DNA of 64,000 bases from Elusimicrobiota bacterium (GCA_016194745.1 JACQBA010000007.1:62001-126000); one strand, 5' to 3'. Shown: positions 24,054-33,060, counted from the stretch's first letter. The notes: generated by a model from the letters alone, not told the origin. Made by a program: numbers and translations.

Positions 24054-25472
24054 ATGACCGACCCCAAGGACGCAGCCCCGAACGGCGCCCCCGAGCCCGC
24101 AAAGCCCGCGGCCGCCCCCGCGCCTGCGGCCAAGCCGGCCGCGGCGACGCCCGCTCCCGCCGCTCCTGCGGCCGCAGGAGCACCCGCCGCCGCGGCGCCG
24201 AAGCCCGCGCCGAAGCCGCCCGTCAAGCTTCCCGATCCCGTCTACAATCACACCGCCGGCCGGCTCCTCATGCCGGACAACCGGTACTGGCCGACGGACA
24301 TGTGGAAGAACCCATGGTCCCGCCGGTCGTATCAAGTCTCGGCGGCCATGCTATTGGCGATCATTTTCGGCGGTCTGGCGGCATCCTGGGCGATCGGGGA
24401 GCTGACCGGCCTCGCGTCGTTTCTTTTCGGCCTGATCGACAAGCTCGTCGCGCAGCGCGGACTGCCTCCCGAGGTCGCGGTCGGCGCATGGATCGCGGTC
24501 AAGGTCTTGATCGTGCTCCACATCGTGATCCTCGCCCCCATCTTCCTCGTGTGGTGGGAGCGCAAGATCTCGGCGCACATCCAGACCCGCCTCGGCCCCA
24601 TGGTCGTCGGCGGCTGGCACGGCTGGGCGCAGACGATCGCGGACGGGATCAAGCTTCTCTTGAAGGAAGACGTGACCCCGATCGTTGCCGATCGCTGGGC
24701 GCACCGCCTCGCTCCAGCCATCGTGACCGCGCCGGCCATCCTTGCCTTCGCCCCGGTCACCTTCGGCAAGGAGCTCTCTGCCGCCAACATCGACGTCGGC
24801 GTCCTTTACATCTTCGCGATCGCCGGGGTCTCGGTGATCGGGATCGTCATGGCAGGCTGGGCGTCCGGGAACAAGTATTCGCTCCTCGGCGGCTTGCGCT
24901 CCGCCGCCCAGCTCGTCAGCTACGAGCTCCCGCGCGCTTTCTCCGTCGTTCCGGTCATCATGTTCGCCAGTTCGCTCAACTTGACCGCGATCGCGGACGC
25001 GCAGGCGGGCTATTGGCACGGAATCGTCCCGCGCTGGTACATCTTCTACCCGGTCGTCGGCCAGATGTCTTTCCTCATATTCCTCATCGCATCCGTCGCC
25101 GAGACGAACCGCATCCCATTCGACATCCCCGAGGCCGAGTCCGAGCTCGTCGCGGGCTTCCACACCGAATACTCCGGCATGAAGTTCTCGCTGTTCTTCC
25201 TGGCCGAGTACGCCTACGTTCTTCTCGCCTCGTGCTTGACGGCCACCTTCTTCCTCGGCGGCGGTGCCGCGCCCTTGGCCGTGCTCGCCTTCGTCCCGAC
25301 GTGGATGTGGTTCCTGGGCAAGGTCCTCTTCATCGTGTTCTGCTTCCTGTGGTTCCGATGGACCTTCCCGCGCTTCCGCGTCGATCGGCTCATGGACTTC
25401 AACTGGAAGTTCCTGCTGCCGTGGAGCTTCGCCAACATCGCCCTCGCGGGCCTCTATCTCCTGCGCAAATGA
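24054..25472 (+). CDS. nuoH: NADH-quinone oxidoreductase subunit H (operon 2) with Ala/Pro-rich N-terminal extension
   Basis: The 472-residue protein is about 120 residues longer than usual. Residues 5-60 are almost only Ala, Pro and Lys, with no hydrophobic helix, and precede PDNRYWPTDMWKNPW and the first membrane helix near residue 85. The core is normal: WWERKISAHIQTRLGPM, GWASGNKYSLLGGLRSAAQ, AETNRIPFDIPEAESELVAG and TEYSGMKF. The ATG at 24054 is preceded by TAGG only, but it follows the nuoD stop directly. The extension may be a flexible cytoplasmic tether. It overlaps nuoI by 4 nt. Confidence 0.94.
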   Translation: MTDPKDAAPNGAPEPAKPAAAPAPAAKPAAATPAPAAPAAAGAPAAAAPKPAPKPPVKLPDPVYNHTAGRLLMPDNRYWPTDMWKNPWSRRSYQVSAAMLLAIIFGGLAASWAIGELTGLASFLFGLIDKLVAQRGLPPEVAVGAWIAVKVLIVLHIVILAPIFLVWWERKISAHIQTRLGPMVVGGWHGWAQTIADGIKLLLKEDVTPIVADRWAHRLAPAIVTAPAILAFAPVTFGKELSAANIDVGVLYIFAIAGVSVIGIVMAGWASGNKYSLLGGLRSAAQLVSYELPRAFSVVPVIMFASSLNLTAIADAQAGYWHGIVPRWYIFYPVVGQMSFLIFLIASVAETNRIPFDIPEAESELVAGFHTEYSGMKFSLFFLAEYAYVLLASCLTATFFLGGGAAPLAVLAFVPTWMWFLGKVLFIVFCFLWFRWTFPRFRVDRLMDFNWKFLLPWSFANIALAGLYLLRK

Positions 25473-25978
25473 CCGAATACTTCAAGGAAATTTGGACCGC
25501 ATCGAGCGCCATCTGCAAGGGGCTGTGGATCACGCTCCGCTACATGTTCAAGCCCGCGATCACGGTGCAGTACCCGGAAGAGAAGCTCGTCCCGTTCGAG
25601 AAGTTCCGCGGCGCGCTCCTCTTCGACGCGGAGACGTGCATCGCCTGCAACCTCTGCGTCAAGGCGTGCCCCTCGGCCTGCATCCTGCTCGAGAACGCCA
25701 CCAACGAGACCGGCAAGAAGGTGGCCAAGGTCGCCTGGTACTCGATCGACTTCGGCAAGTGCAATTTCTGCCGCCTCTGCGAAGAGTCCTGTCCCACCAA
25801 GCCCAAGTCGGTGTGGCATTCCTTGGACTACGAGCTCGTCTTCTCGACGCGCGACGAGATGGTCCGCCTGTGGCAGAAGGGATTCGATTTCGTCGGGATG
25901 TACTGGGACCGCAAGGGAAAGGCGTACAAGAAGCCCGAGGGCCAGATCTTGATCCAGACGGTCCAGGCGCGGCGCTGA
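25469..25978 (+). CDS. nuoI: NADH-quinone oxidoreductase subunit I (operon 2)
   Basis: The 169-residue ferredoxin-like subunit has two [4Fe-4S] motifs: CIACNLCVKACPSAC (about residue 52) and CNFCRLCEESCPTKP (about 92). With no NuoG in this operon, it would be the entry point from an external donor in the 11-subunit complex. Its C-terminal tail (YWDRKGKAYKKPEG) is basic and could dock an acidic carrier such as ferredoxin, which is inference only. Confidence 0.95.
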   Translation: MTEYFKEIWTASSAICKGLWITLRYMFKPAITVQYPEEKLVPFEKFRGALLFDAETCIACNLCVKACPSACILLENATNETGKKVAKVAWYSIDFGKCNFCRLCEESCPTKPKSVWHSLDYELVFSTRDEMVRLWQKGFDFVGMYWDRKGKAYKKPEGQILIQTVQARR

Positions 25979-25979
25979 T

Positions 25980-26486
25980 ATGGAACAATTCGCCTTCTAC
26001 GTTTTCGCCGGAGTGACGCTCCTCGCCGCGCTGGGCGTGGTGCTCCTCCGGAACGTGCTCCACGCGGCCCTGATGCTCGGGCTATGTCTCCTCGGCGTGG
26101 CCGGAATCTTCGCGCAGCTTGGGGCGGACTTTCTCTTCGCCTCGCAGATCCTGATCTACGTGGGCGGCATCGCCGTCTTGATCCTCTTCGTCGTGCTCCT
26201 CGCGGGCCGGGCCTCGGAGCTGATCACGCGGCAGACCAATAAGCTCTGGCCGCCTGCCGCCTTCGTGTGCGGCGTGACCTTTGTCTTCCTGCTCCGATAT
26301 TACCGCTCCTTCAACGGGACGTCGGCTTCCTCAGCGCCGAAGCCGACGACCTTTGCCCTGGGCAAGCTTCTCCTGGGCGACCTGGCGCTTCCCTTCGAGC
26401 TGATTTCTCTCATCCTATTGGCCGCTCTCGCGGGAGCCATCGTCTTCTCTCGGACGGAGCACGACGAAGAAGAGCGCAAGGCATGA
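25980..26486 (+). CDS. nuoJ: NADH-quinone oxidoreductase subunit J (operon 2)
   Basis: The 168-residue five-helix subunit has the family segment SQILIYVGGIAVLILFVVLL (about residues 56-75). A cytoplasmic loop near residues 115-130 is richer in Ser/Pro than in the first copy. It starts 1 nt after nuoI and overlaps nuoK by 4 nt. Confidence 0.94.
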   Translation: MEQFAFYVFAGVTLLAALGVVLLRNVLHAALMLGLCLLGVAGIFAQLGADFLFASQILIYVGGIAVLILFVVLLAGRASELITRQTNKLWPPAAFVCGVTFVFLLRYYRSFNGTSASSAPKPTTFALGKLLLGDLALPFELISLILLAALAGAIVFSRTEHDEEERKA

Positions 26487-26788
26487 CCCTCTATCATTAT
26501 CTCGCGGTGTCCGCGGCTCTCTTCTGCATCGGAATTTTCGGCGCTCTCACGCGGCGCAACGTCATCGGAATCTTGATGGGCATCGAACTCATGTTCAACG
26601 CGGCCAACATCAATCTTGCCGCGTTCAACCGCTTCCTGCATCCCAACGCGGTCGTAGGGCAGTCGGTGAGCCTCTTCATCATCACGGTGGCGGCGGCGGA
26701 GGTCGTAGTCGGCTTGGCGCTGGTCCTTGCAATCTACCGCAATATCCAGACGATCTACGCCGAGGACTACAACCTCCTGAAAGGATAG
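26483..26788 (+). CDS. nuoK: NADH-quinone oxidoreductase subunit K (operon 2)
   Basis: This 101-residue three-helix subunit has both membrane glutamates, in LMGIELMFNAANIN (about residue 36) and TVAAAEVVVGLALVL (about residue 74). It overlaps the end of nuoJ and lies 2 nt before nuoL. Confidence 0.96.
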   Translation: MTLYHYLAVSAALFCIGIFGALTRRNVIGILMGIELMFNAANINLAAFNRFLHPNAVVGQSVSLFIITVAAAEVVVGLALVLAIYRNIQTIYAEDYNLLKG

Positions 26789-26790
26789 CC

Positions 26791-28824
26791 ATGCTCGAAC
26801 ACGTCTACCTGATCCCGCTGCTTCCTCTCGCCGCGGCCGTGACGTTGGTCTTCCTCGGCAAGGAAGGGCCCCACTCGAAGATGCCGTTCTTGTCGGTGGC
26901 GACGATGGGCTGGTGCCTGCTCCAGTCCTCGGCGATCCTCTGGTCTGCCATGACGGGCGCGGCGCACCTGCCCTACGCCGCTTCGATGCCGTGGTTCGAG
27001 TTCGGCGAATATCCGATGAGCCTCGGCGTGCTCATCGACGGGCCCGCGGCCATGATGCTCTTCGTGGTGACCTTGGTCAGTTTCCTCATGCAGGTGTACT
27101 CGATCGCCTATATGCACGGCGATCCCCGCTTCAAGCGCTACTTCGCGTACGTCTCATTCTTCACGGCTTCGATGCTCGGCCTCGTCGTCTCCTCGAATCT
27201 CCTCGTCGTCTTCTCCTGCTGGGAGCTCATGGGCGTTTCGAGCTACCTCCTGATCGGCTTCTGGTTCGAGAAACCCGGCCCGGCCTACGCCTCGAAGAAG
27301 GCCTTCATCACGACGAAAGTAGGTGACCTCGGCTTCTACCTCGGCATGCTGATCATCTTCGCCTACGCGGGCACCTTCGACCTGACCATGCTGCGCGAGC
27401 GCGTCGCGATGGGCGCGGCGTACTTGCCGGCCCATGCGGCGACGGCGGCGGGTCTGTGCCTGCTCTTCGGCGCGGTCGGCAAGTCGGCCCAGTGGCCGTT
27501 GTTCATCTGGCTCCCCGACGCCATGGAAGGCCCGACGCCGGTTTCGGCCTTGATCCACGCCGCCACGATGGTCGCGGCCGGCATCTACCTCGTCGCGCGC
27601 ACCTATTTCATTTACCAGGCCTCGCCGCTCGCGATGGACGCGGTGGCCTGGATCGGCCTCGTGACCGCCTTCATGGCGGCGTCGATGGCGCTCGTGTCCT
27701 ACGACATCAAGCGGGTCCTTGCCTTCTCCACCGTGAGCCAACTTGGCTACATGATGCTCGCCTTGGGCGTGGGGGGGTACTCGGCGGGGCTCTTCCACCT
27801 GACGACGCACGCGTTCTTCAAGGCGCTCCTCTTCCTTGGCGCGGGCTCGGTCATCCACTCGGTCCATTCCAACGACATGCGGGAGATGGGCGGGCTCTCG
27901 AAGAAGATGATCGTCACCTTCGCGACGATGACCATCGCTACGCTCGCGATCGCCGGCTTCCCGTTCTCCTCGGGCTACTACTCCAAGGAGGCCGTTCTCG
28001 GCGCGGTCTACGCGCACAGCCCGGCGATGTGGGCGGCGGCGCTGTTCACCGCGGCCATGACGACCTTCTACATGTTCCGTCTGATCTTCATGACCTTTTT
28101 GGGCGAGGCGCGCGACCATGAGAAAGAACACCACGCGCACGAATCGCCCGCGCTGATGACAATCCCGCTGTGCGTCCTCGCGGTGCTCTCCGTCTGCTCG
28201 GGCTGGATTCTGGAGCATTTCGGGCTCGTCGAGCACCTTTTCGGACTCCCGTCCGCCGTGGTCCACGGTGCGGAGCATGCCGCCAAGGCGGTGGAGGCCG
28301 CGGGCGCGGCCGCCGAGCACGGCGCCGCGGCGGCGAACCACGCGGCCGGCCATCCCGCGTCGCACCCGGCCTTCCTCGTGCCGGCCGCGCTATCCGCCTT
28401 CGCGGCTGGCCTCGGGATTTCCTGGAAGCTCTACGCCTCGGGCGACTTCACGACCGCGACCAAGATCAAGCAGACGTTCGGCCCGGTCTTCACCTTGCTC
28501 GAGAAGCGCTACTACTTCGACGATTTCTTCCTGTTCCTCGTGGATTTGAGCGACCGTCTCGCAGCGGCCTGCTTCTGGGTCGACGCCAACATCGTCGATC
28601 GGATCTTCGTGGACGGCTGGGGACTCGTCACGATCCTCCTGGCCGAGATCGAGAACTTCATCGACGCCGTGTTCGTGGACGGGCTCGTGGACGCCTCCGG
28701 CTGGGTTTCCCGGCAGGCAGGCGCGGGCCTCAGGACGCTCGTCACGGGACAGGTGCAGGAATACCTGCTCTACGTCGCCTTGGCCGTCAGCGTGTTCATC
28801 ATCCAGATGCTTACGATGCGATAA
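26791..28824 (+). CDS. nuoL: NADH-quinone oxidoreductase subunit L (operon 2) with Ala/His-rich loop
   Basis: The 677-residue antiporter-like subunit keeps the TM5 Glu (FSCWELMGVSSYLLIGFW), the TM7 Lys (GAVGKSAQWPLFIWLPDAM, about residues 227-245) and EGPTPVSALIHAATM. A segment at about residues 490-525 is composed mainly of Ala, His and Glu (HGAEHAAKAVEAAGAAAEHG and onward) and lies in the loop before the lateral helix. The C-terminal lateral-helix region and last helix are present. Confidence 0.95.
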   Translation: MLEHVYLIPLLPLAAAVTLVFLGKEGPHSKMPFLSVATMGWCLLQSSAILWSAMTGAAHLPYAASMPWFEFGEYPMSLGVLIDGPAAMMLFVVTLVSFLMQVYSIAYMHGDPRFKRYFAYVSFFTASMLGLVVSSNLLVVFSCWELMGVSSYLLIGFWFEKPGPAYASKKAFITTKVGDLGFYLGMLIIFAYAGTFDLTMLRERVAMGAAYLPAHAATAAGLCLLFGAVGKSAQWPLFIWLPDAMEGPTPVSALIHAATMVAAGIYLVARTYFIYQASPLAMDAVAWIGLVTAFMAASMALVSYDIKRVLAFSTVSQLGYMMLALGVGGYSAGLFHLTTHAFFKALLFLGAGSVIHSVHSNDMREMGGLSKKMIVTFATMTIATLAIAGFPFSSGYYSKEAVLGAVYAHSPAMWAAALFTAAMTTFYMFRLIFMTFLGEARDHEKEHHAHESPALMTIPLCVLAVLSVCSGWILEHFGLVEHLFGLPSAVVHGAEHAAKAVEAAGAAAEHGAAAANHAAGHPASHPAFLVPAALSAFAAGLGISWKLYASGDFTTATKIKQTFGPVFTLLEKRYYFDDFFLFLVDLSDRLAAACFWVDANIVDRIFVDGWGLVTILLAEIENFIDAVFVDGLVDASGWVSRQAGAGLRTLVTGQVQEYLLYVALAVSVFIIQMLTMR

Positions 28825-28840
28825 TAGCGGAGAGATCAGA

Positions 28841-30316
28841 ATGACCAACCTCTTGACCCTCATCACCTTCGTCCCGCTCTTCGGGGCGCTCGCCATCCTG
28901 GCGGTGCCGAAGGAGAAGACGAAGGCGATCCACGCGATCGGTCTCATCGCCGCCGCGATCTCCTTCGTGCTGTCGCTCTTGGCGCTTGGGCAGTTCGACA
29001 AGGCTTCGAGCGCGATGCAGCTCGTCGAAAAGGCGGCGTGGATCCCGTCCTTCGGCGTCAACTACCACCTCGGCATCGACGGTCTTTCCCTGCCGATGGT
29101 CCTCCTGACGACCCTTCTAACGCTCGTCTCCCTCATTTTCTCGATGAGCGTCGAGAACCGGGTGAAGGAGTACTGGTTCTGGTTCCTCGTGCTCGACGTC
29201 GGCATGCTCGGCGTCTTCGTCTCCCTAGATTTCTTCCTTTTCTACGTGTTCTGGGAGCTGACCCTCGTCCCGATGTACTTCCTCATCGGCATCTGGGGCG
29301 GGCCGAAGAAGGAGTTCGCGGCCATCAAGTTCTTCCTGTACACGCTGTTCGGCTCCGTGTTCATGCTCCTGGGCATCCTGGCGCTTTACTTCACCTCCAC
29401 GCCCCACACCTTCGACATCACCGAGCTCATGAAGCTGCACCCAGGCTGGTCCGAGTCCTTCCAGATCACGCTCTTCATCGCGTTCTATCTGGGCTTCGCG
29501 ATCAAGGTCCCGGCCTTCCCGTTCCACACCTGGCTGCCCTTGGCGCATGTCGAGGCTCCGACCGCGGTGAGCGTCATCCTGGCCGGAGTCCTGCTCAAGA
29601 TGGGCGGCTACGGCCTCCTGCGGGTCTCGTACTCGGTCCTTCCGCTCGGCTTTAAGTGGTTCCTGCCGATCCTCATCGTCATCGCCTTCATCAACATCGT
29701 CTACGGTGCTTTGTGCGCGATGGCGCAGACCGACATGAAGAAGATGGTGGCCTACTCGTCGGTAAACCACATGGGCTACTGCCTCCTCGGCCTGGCCGGC
29801 GTCACCGCGACCGGCTTCAACGGCGCGGTGATGCAGATGGTCGCGCACGGCTTGGTCACGGGGGCGCTCTTCCTTCTCGTGGGCGTCATTTACGACCGGG
29901 CGCACACTCGCGACATGTCGGCCTTCGGCGGGCTGGGCGCCAAGCTGCCGATCTATACCGCTCTAATGACGGTCACGGTCTTCGCCTCGCTCGGCCTGCC
30001 GGGTCTGGCGGGGTTTGTCGGCGAGTTCTTGTGCTTCCTGGGCGCGTTCCAGCGCTTCAAGCTCTTCACCGCGCTCTCGGTCTTGGGAATCCTGGTCACG
30101 GCGGCCTTCTTCCTGCGCATGATCCAGAAGGTCTTCCTCGGGCCCCTCAACCAGAAGTGGGCCAATCTGGAGGACATGTCCTGGCGCGAGATCATCGCGG
30201 TGGCGCCGCTTACGGCGCTGACGGTCTACCTCGGCGTGTGGCCCAGGCCCGCCCTCGATCTGATGAACCCCACGATCAACAACATGATCCAGAGCTTAGC
30301 GGCGGTGTTCAAATAG
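28841..30316 (+). CDS. nuoM: NADH-quinone oxidoreductase subunit M (operon 2)
   Basis: The 491-residue subunit has the canonical TM5 glutamate in VFWELTLVPMYFLIGIWG (about residue 130), the TM7 lysine in AIKVPAFPFHTWLPLAHVEAP (about residue 222) and HMGYCLLG. GGAGAG lies about 8 nt before the ATG. It fits the usual length of about 490-510 residues. Confidence 0.96.
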   Translation: MTNLLTLITFVPLFGALAILAVPKEKTKAIHAIGLIAAAISFVLSLLALGQFDKASSAMQLVEKAAWIPSFGVNYHLGIDGLSLPMVLLTTLLTLVSLIFSMSVENRVKEYWFWFLVLDVGMLGVFVSLDFFLFYVFWELTLVPMYFLIGIWGGPKKEFAAIKFFLYTLFGSVFMLLGILALYFTSTPHTFDITELMKLHPGWSESFQITLFIAFYLGFAIKVPAFPFHTWLPLAHVEAPTAVSVILAGVLLKMGGYGLLRVSYSVLPLGFKWFLPILIVIAFINIVYGALCAMAQTDMKKMVAYSSVNHMGYCLLGLAGVTATGFNGAVMQMVAHGLVTGALFLLVGVIYDRAHTRDMSAFGGLGAKLPIYTALMTVTVFASLGLPGLAGFVGEFLCFLGAFQRFKLFTALSVLGILVTAAFFLRMIQKVFLGPLNQKWANLEDMSWREIIAVAPLTALTVYLGVWPRPALDLMNPTINNMIQSLAAVFK

Positions 30317-30320
30317 GGAC

Positions 30321-31808
30321 ATGGTCAACCTGAAGCTTCTGTCCCCCGAGATTTTTCTGAGCGTGCTGGCGCTCATCCTCATGCTCGCCGATCTTTGGGT
30401 GCCGCGCAAGCACGGCAAGCTCCTCTTTCATCTAGGCATCGCCTTCTCCGCCGCGGGCCTCCTGTCGCTCGGGATGGCCTACTCCGACCCGGCGAACTAC
30501 CAAGGCATGGGGACCTCCTGGGTGGTCGATCCCATGGGACTCTTCTTCAAGGTCATCGTCCTGATTACGACTCTGCTCTCGCTGCTCTTGTCGTTGGACT
30601 ACGCGGGCGAGGCGAGCGCCCGTACGGCGCCCACCCGCCACCTCGGAACGTTCGCGGGCCTGGTCCTCCTCTGCTCGGTCGGCATGATGCTCCTCGTCTC
30701 CTCGGTCGATCTGCTCCTGGTTTTCCTGTCGCTCGAGCTCGTCTCGATCACCTCCTTCATCCTCAGCGGCTTCGAGCGCACGAACTTGAAATCGAGCGAG
30801 GGGGCGATGAAGTACTTCCTCATCGGCGCCTTTTCGTCGGCCGTGATGGTGTTCGGCATCTCGTTGTATTACGGCGCGACCGGTACGACGTCGCTCATCG
30901 GCGTGCGCGACCAGTCGGGGACCTTGGTCGGGCTGGCGAGCTTGATGATCCTCGTGGGCTTCGGCTTCAAGGCCTCCGTAGCGCCATTCCACCTGTGGGT
31001 GCCGGACGCCTACGAGGGAGCGCCGACTCCCGTCACGACCTATCTCTCGATCGCCCCGAAGGTCGCCGCGCTGGCGGCGATGCTGCGCGTGTTCCTCCAA
31101 CTTATGCCGGGCGACATCGACATGCCACGGCTGTTCGCCTGTCTCGCGGCACTGACGATGACCGTCGGCAACTTCACCGCCCTCTTCCAGACGAACGTCA
31201 AACGCCTCCTCGCCTACTCGTCGATCGCGCAGGCGGGCTACATCCTGATCGCTTTCGTGTCCCCGGGCGGCTTGGGCAAGGAAGCCGTCCTCATGTACGC
31301 CTTGGCTTACGTGTTCATGAACGTAGGCGCCTTCACCGTCGCGATCATGATCGGGAACGAGGATTCCTACGAGCTCGAGGCCTACGACGGGCTCGCGTCC
31401 CGCTCCTTCGGCGTGTCGCTGCTCATGGCCTTCTTCCTTCTCTCCTTGGCGGGCATCCCGCCGACAGCCGGCTTCATCGCCAAATTCTACGTCTTCGCCG
31501 CCGCTATCGAGGCGAAATACTATTGGCTCGCGATCGTCGGCGTGCTCAATAGCGTCGTGTCCGTGTACTACTACCTTCGGATCGCCTATCACATGTTCTT
31601 CATGCCCGCCCGCAAGAGAGAGCCGCTGAGCGCCGGGTTCTATCTCTACTCCGGCCTCGCCGTGGCCGCCTTCTGCGTCGTGTTCATCGGCCTCTACCCT
31701 GATCCGTTCATCGCCTCGGCGAAGATCTCGTCGGCCACCCTCACCGAAGCGGCCCGCAGCGTGAAGACGGCGCTTTCGCCCGTCTCCGTTCCGGCGCGCG
31801 GCGGCTAG
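30321..31808 (+). CDS. nuoN: NADH-quinone oxidoreductase subunit N (operon 2)
   Basis: The 495-residue antiporter-like subunit has the TM5 glutamate in FLSLELVSITSFILSG (about residue 138) and the TM7 lysine in GFGFKASVAPFHLWVPDAYEGAP (about residues 213-235). It is the last nuo gene of operon 2. The receiver gene begins 3 nt after its stop. Confidence 0.96.
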   Translation: MVNLKLLSPEIFLSVLALILMLADLWVPRKHGKLLFHLGIAFSAAGLLSLGMAYSDPANYQGMGTSWVVDPMGLFFKVIVLITTLLSLLLSLDYAGEASARTAPTRHLGTFAGLVLLCSVGMMLLVSSVDLLLVFLSLELVSITSFILSGFERTNLKSSEGAMKYFLIGAFSSAVMVFGISLYYGATGTTSLIGVRDQSGTLVGLASLMILVGFGFKASVAPFHLWVPDAYEGAPTPVTTYLSIAPKVAALAAMLRVFLQLMPGDIDMPRLFACLAALTMTVGNFTALFQTNVKRLLAYSSIAQAGYILIAFVSPGGLGKEAVLMYALAYVFMNVGAFTVAIMIGNEDSYELEAYDGLASRSFGVSLLMAFFLLSLAGIPPTAGFIAKFYVFAAAIEAKYYWLAIVGVLNSVVSVYYYLRIAYHMFFMPARKREPLSAGFYLYSGLAVAAFCVVFIGLYPDPFIASAKISSATLTEAARSVKTALSPVSVPARGG

Positions 31809-31811
31809 GCC

Positions 31812-32210
31812 GTGCTGGACTTCCTCAACCTAAGAAAGAAAAAGAAGGTCCTGGTCGTCGAGGACGATCTGCATATCCGCGAGATGCTCGTGGCCATCGT
31901 CAAGACGTTCGGCTTCGAGCCCATCGCGACCCCGGACGGCGGGGAGGCCTGCACGCTCGCGGCCTCGCAGCAGCCGGCGATCATCCTCATGGACATCATG
32001 CTCCCGACGGTGTCGGGGGTCGACGCCGTGTTCCTCATCCGCAGCAACCCGAAGACCAAGGACATCCCGATCATCATGTGCACGGCCAAGAACAAGATCG
32101 AGGACGTCGAGAAAAGCCTCGCGGCCGGCGCCAACGACTATCTCACGAAGCCCTTCGAAGTCGAGCAGCTGCGGGCCAAGATCGGCAAGTACCTGGCCAT
32201 CGAACCCTAG
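31812..32210 (+). CDS. stand-alone CheY-like receiver at the end of complex I operon 2
   Basis: This 132-residue single receiver domain starts at GTG, 3 nt after nuoN. It has the acidic pair D18/D19, phosphoacceptor D61 (ILMDIMLP), T91 (CTAKN) and K113 (LTKPF). An 11-residue basic leader (NLRKKKK) precedes the first strand. It has no output domain. Together with the receiver in operon 1, each complex I cluster carries one. They are not recent duplicates: outside the motifs they differ widely. Confidence 0.9.
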   Translation: MLDFLNLRKKKKVLVVEDDLHIREMLVAIVKTFGFEPIATPDGGEACTLAASQQPAIILMDIMLPTVSGVDAVFLIRSNPKTKDIPIIMCTAKNKIEDVEKSLAAGANDYLTKPFEVEQLRAKIGKYLAIEP

Positions 32211-32221
32211 AGTCCCAATCC

Positions 32222-32965
32222 ATGGCGGAATCGTCCCGCGCCGATCGCATCAAGGCCTGCCTCGCAAGCAGCGATCTAGAGGGCGCGGGCGTCGCGGCCA
32301 AGGAAGCGTTCGCCGATCCGGCTTCGCAGGAGGACGAGCTCGCCTGGATCGCCGGCGTCGTCTACGAGGCGGGCGTCGCTTCGGCTTATGCGGTCCTCCC
32401 GGCGTTCGTGGAGCGATTCCCGGAGTCGATCCACATCATCCGCGCCTATTTCGCGAACCTGCTCGAACGCATGGGGGAGATGGACGCGGCGACCGAGGAG
32501 GCAAGGCTCTACGTGCGCCTCGTCAGCAAGACCAGGGCGTGGGGCGAGCTCGCCCAGACCGACATGATCGAGAAGGGCGTGGCGGGCTCGATCGCCGTCA
32601 TGACCACGGCGTACCGCAAGGTCGGCGCGAGGACCTATTGCCTTCGCCTGCTCGCGTGGGGAGGCCGGCAGACTTTCGGCGGCGAGCAGAAGGAGATCCT
32701 GGTCCAAGAGGCCGCGGCCGTGCGCGAGGAGCTCAAGAACCCGGCGAATGCGGCCCTCGACACGCAGTGGGAGGCCTTCTTCTCGAAGGCCGGACACCTG
32801 TCTCCGGAGCTCTTCGACGCCTGCCGGAATGCCTGCCCGGCCTTGGCCAAGCGCATCGAGCTCATCGAGGGCAATTTCCAGTTCAACTCCGCGTATTCTC
32901 TCGGCGACGACGAATACCTGCAGCTCGTATACCAGACCGGCGACGGCGCGTTCGTCCTGGCCTGA
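32222..32965 (+). CDS. cytoplasmic helical protein of unknown function, TPR-like
   Basis: The 247-residue protein is nearly all helical. Residues 1-100 resemble degenerate TPR helices (LAWIAGVVYEAGVASAYAVL, then HIIRAYFANLLERMGEMDAA). There is no signal peptide, Cys cluster or catalytic motif. It starts 11 nt after the receiver and probably shares its transcript, so it may be a partner of that receiver. No family is recognised. Confidence 0.6.
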   Translation: MAESSRADRIKACLASSDLEGAGVAAKEAFADPASQEDELAWIAGVVYEAGVASAYAVLPAFVERFPESIHIIRAYFANLLERMGEMDAATEEARLYVRLVSKTRAWGELAQTDMIEKGVAGSIAVMTTAYRKVGARTYCLRLLAWGGRQTFGGEQKEILVQEAAAVREELKNPANAALDTQWEAFFSKAGHLSPELFDACRNACPALAKRIELIEGNFQFNSAYSLGDDEYLQLVYQTGDGAFVLA

Positions 32966-33060
32966 ACGGCTGCATTGGCATAGGACTTAAGACCTATACG
33001 GCATTAGGTCTTTCGGGCTTGATCGTTCCAGCCCAAGGGCCTAATCCTAATCGCAAGGGA

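Noticed and set aside
27154..28365. 403-codon open frame on the minus strand
   Set aside because: It is antisense to nuoL-2, has the same Arg/Glu/His shadow composition, and has no ribosome site or motif.
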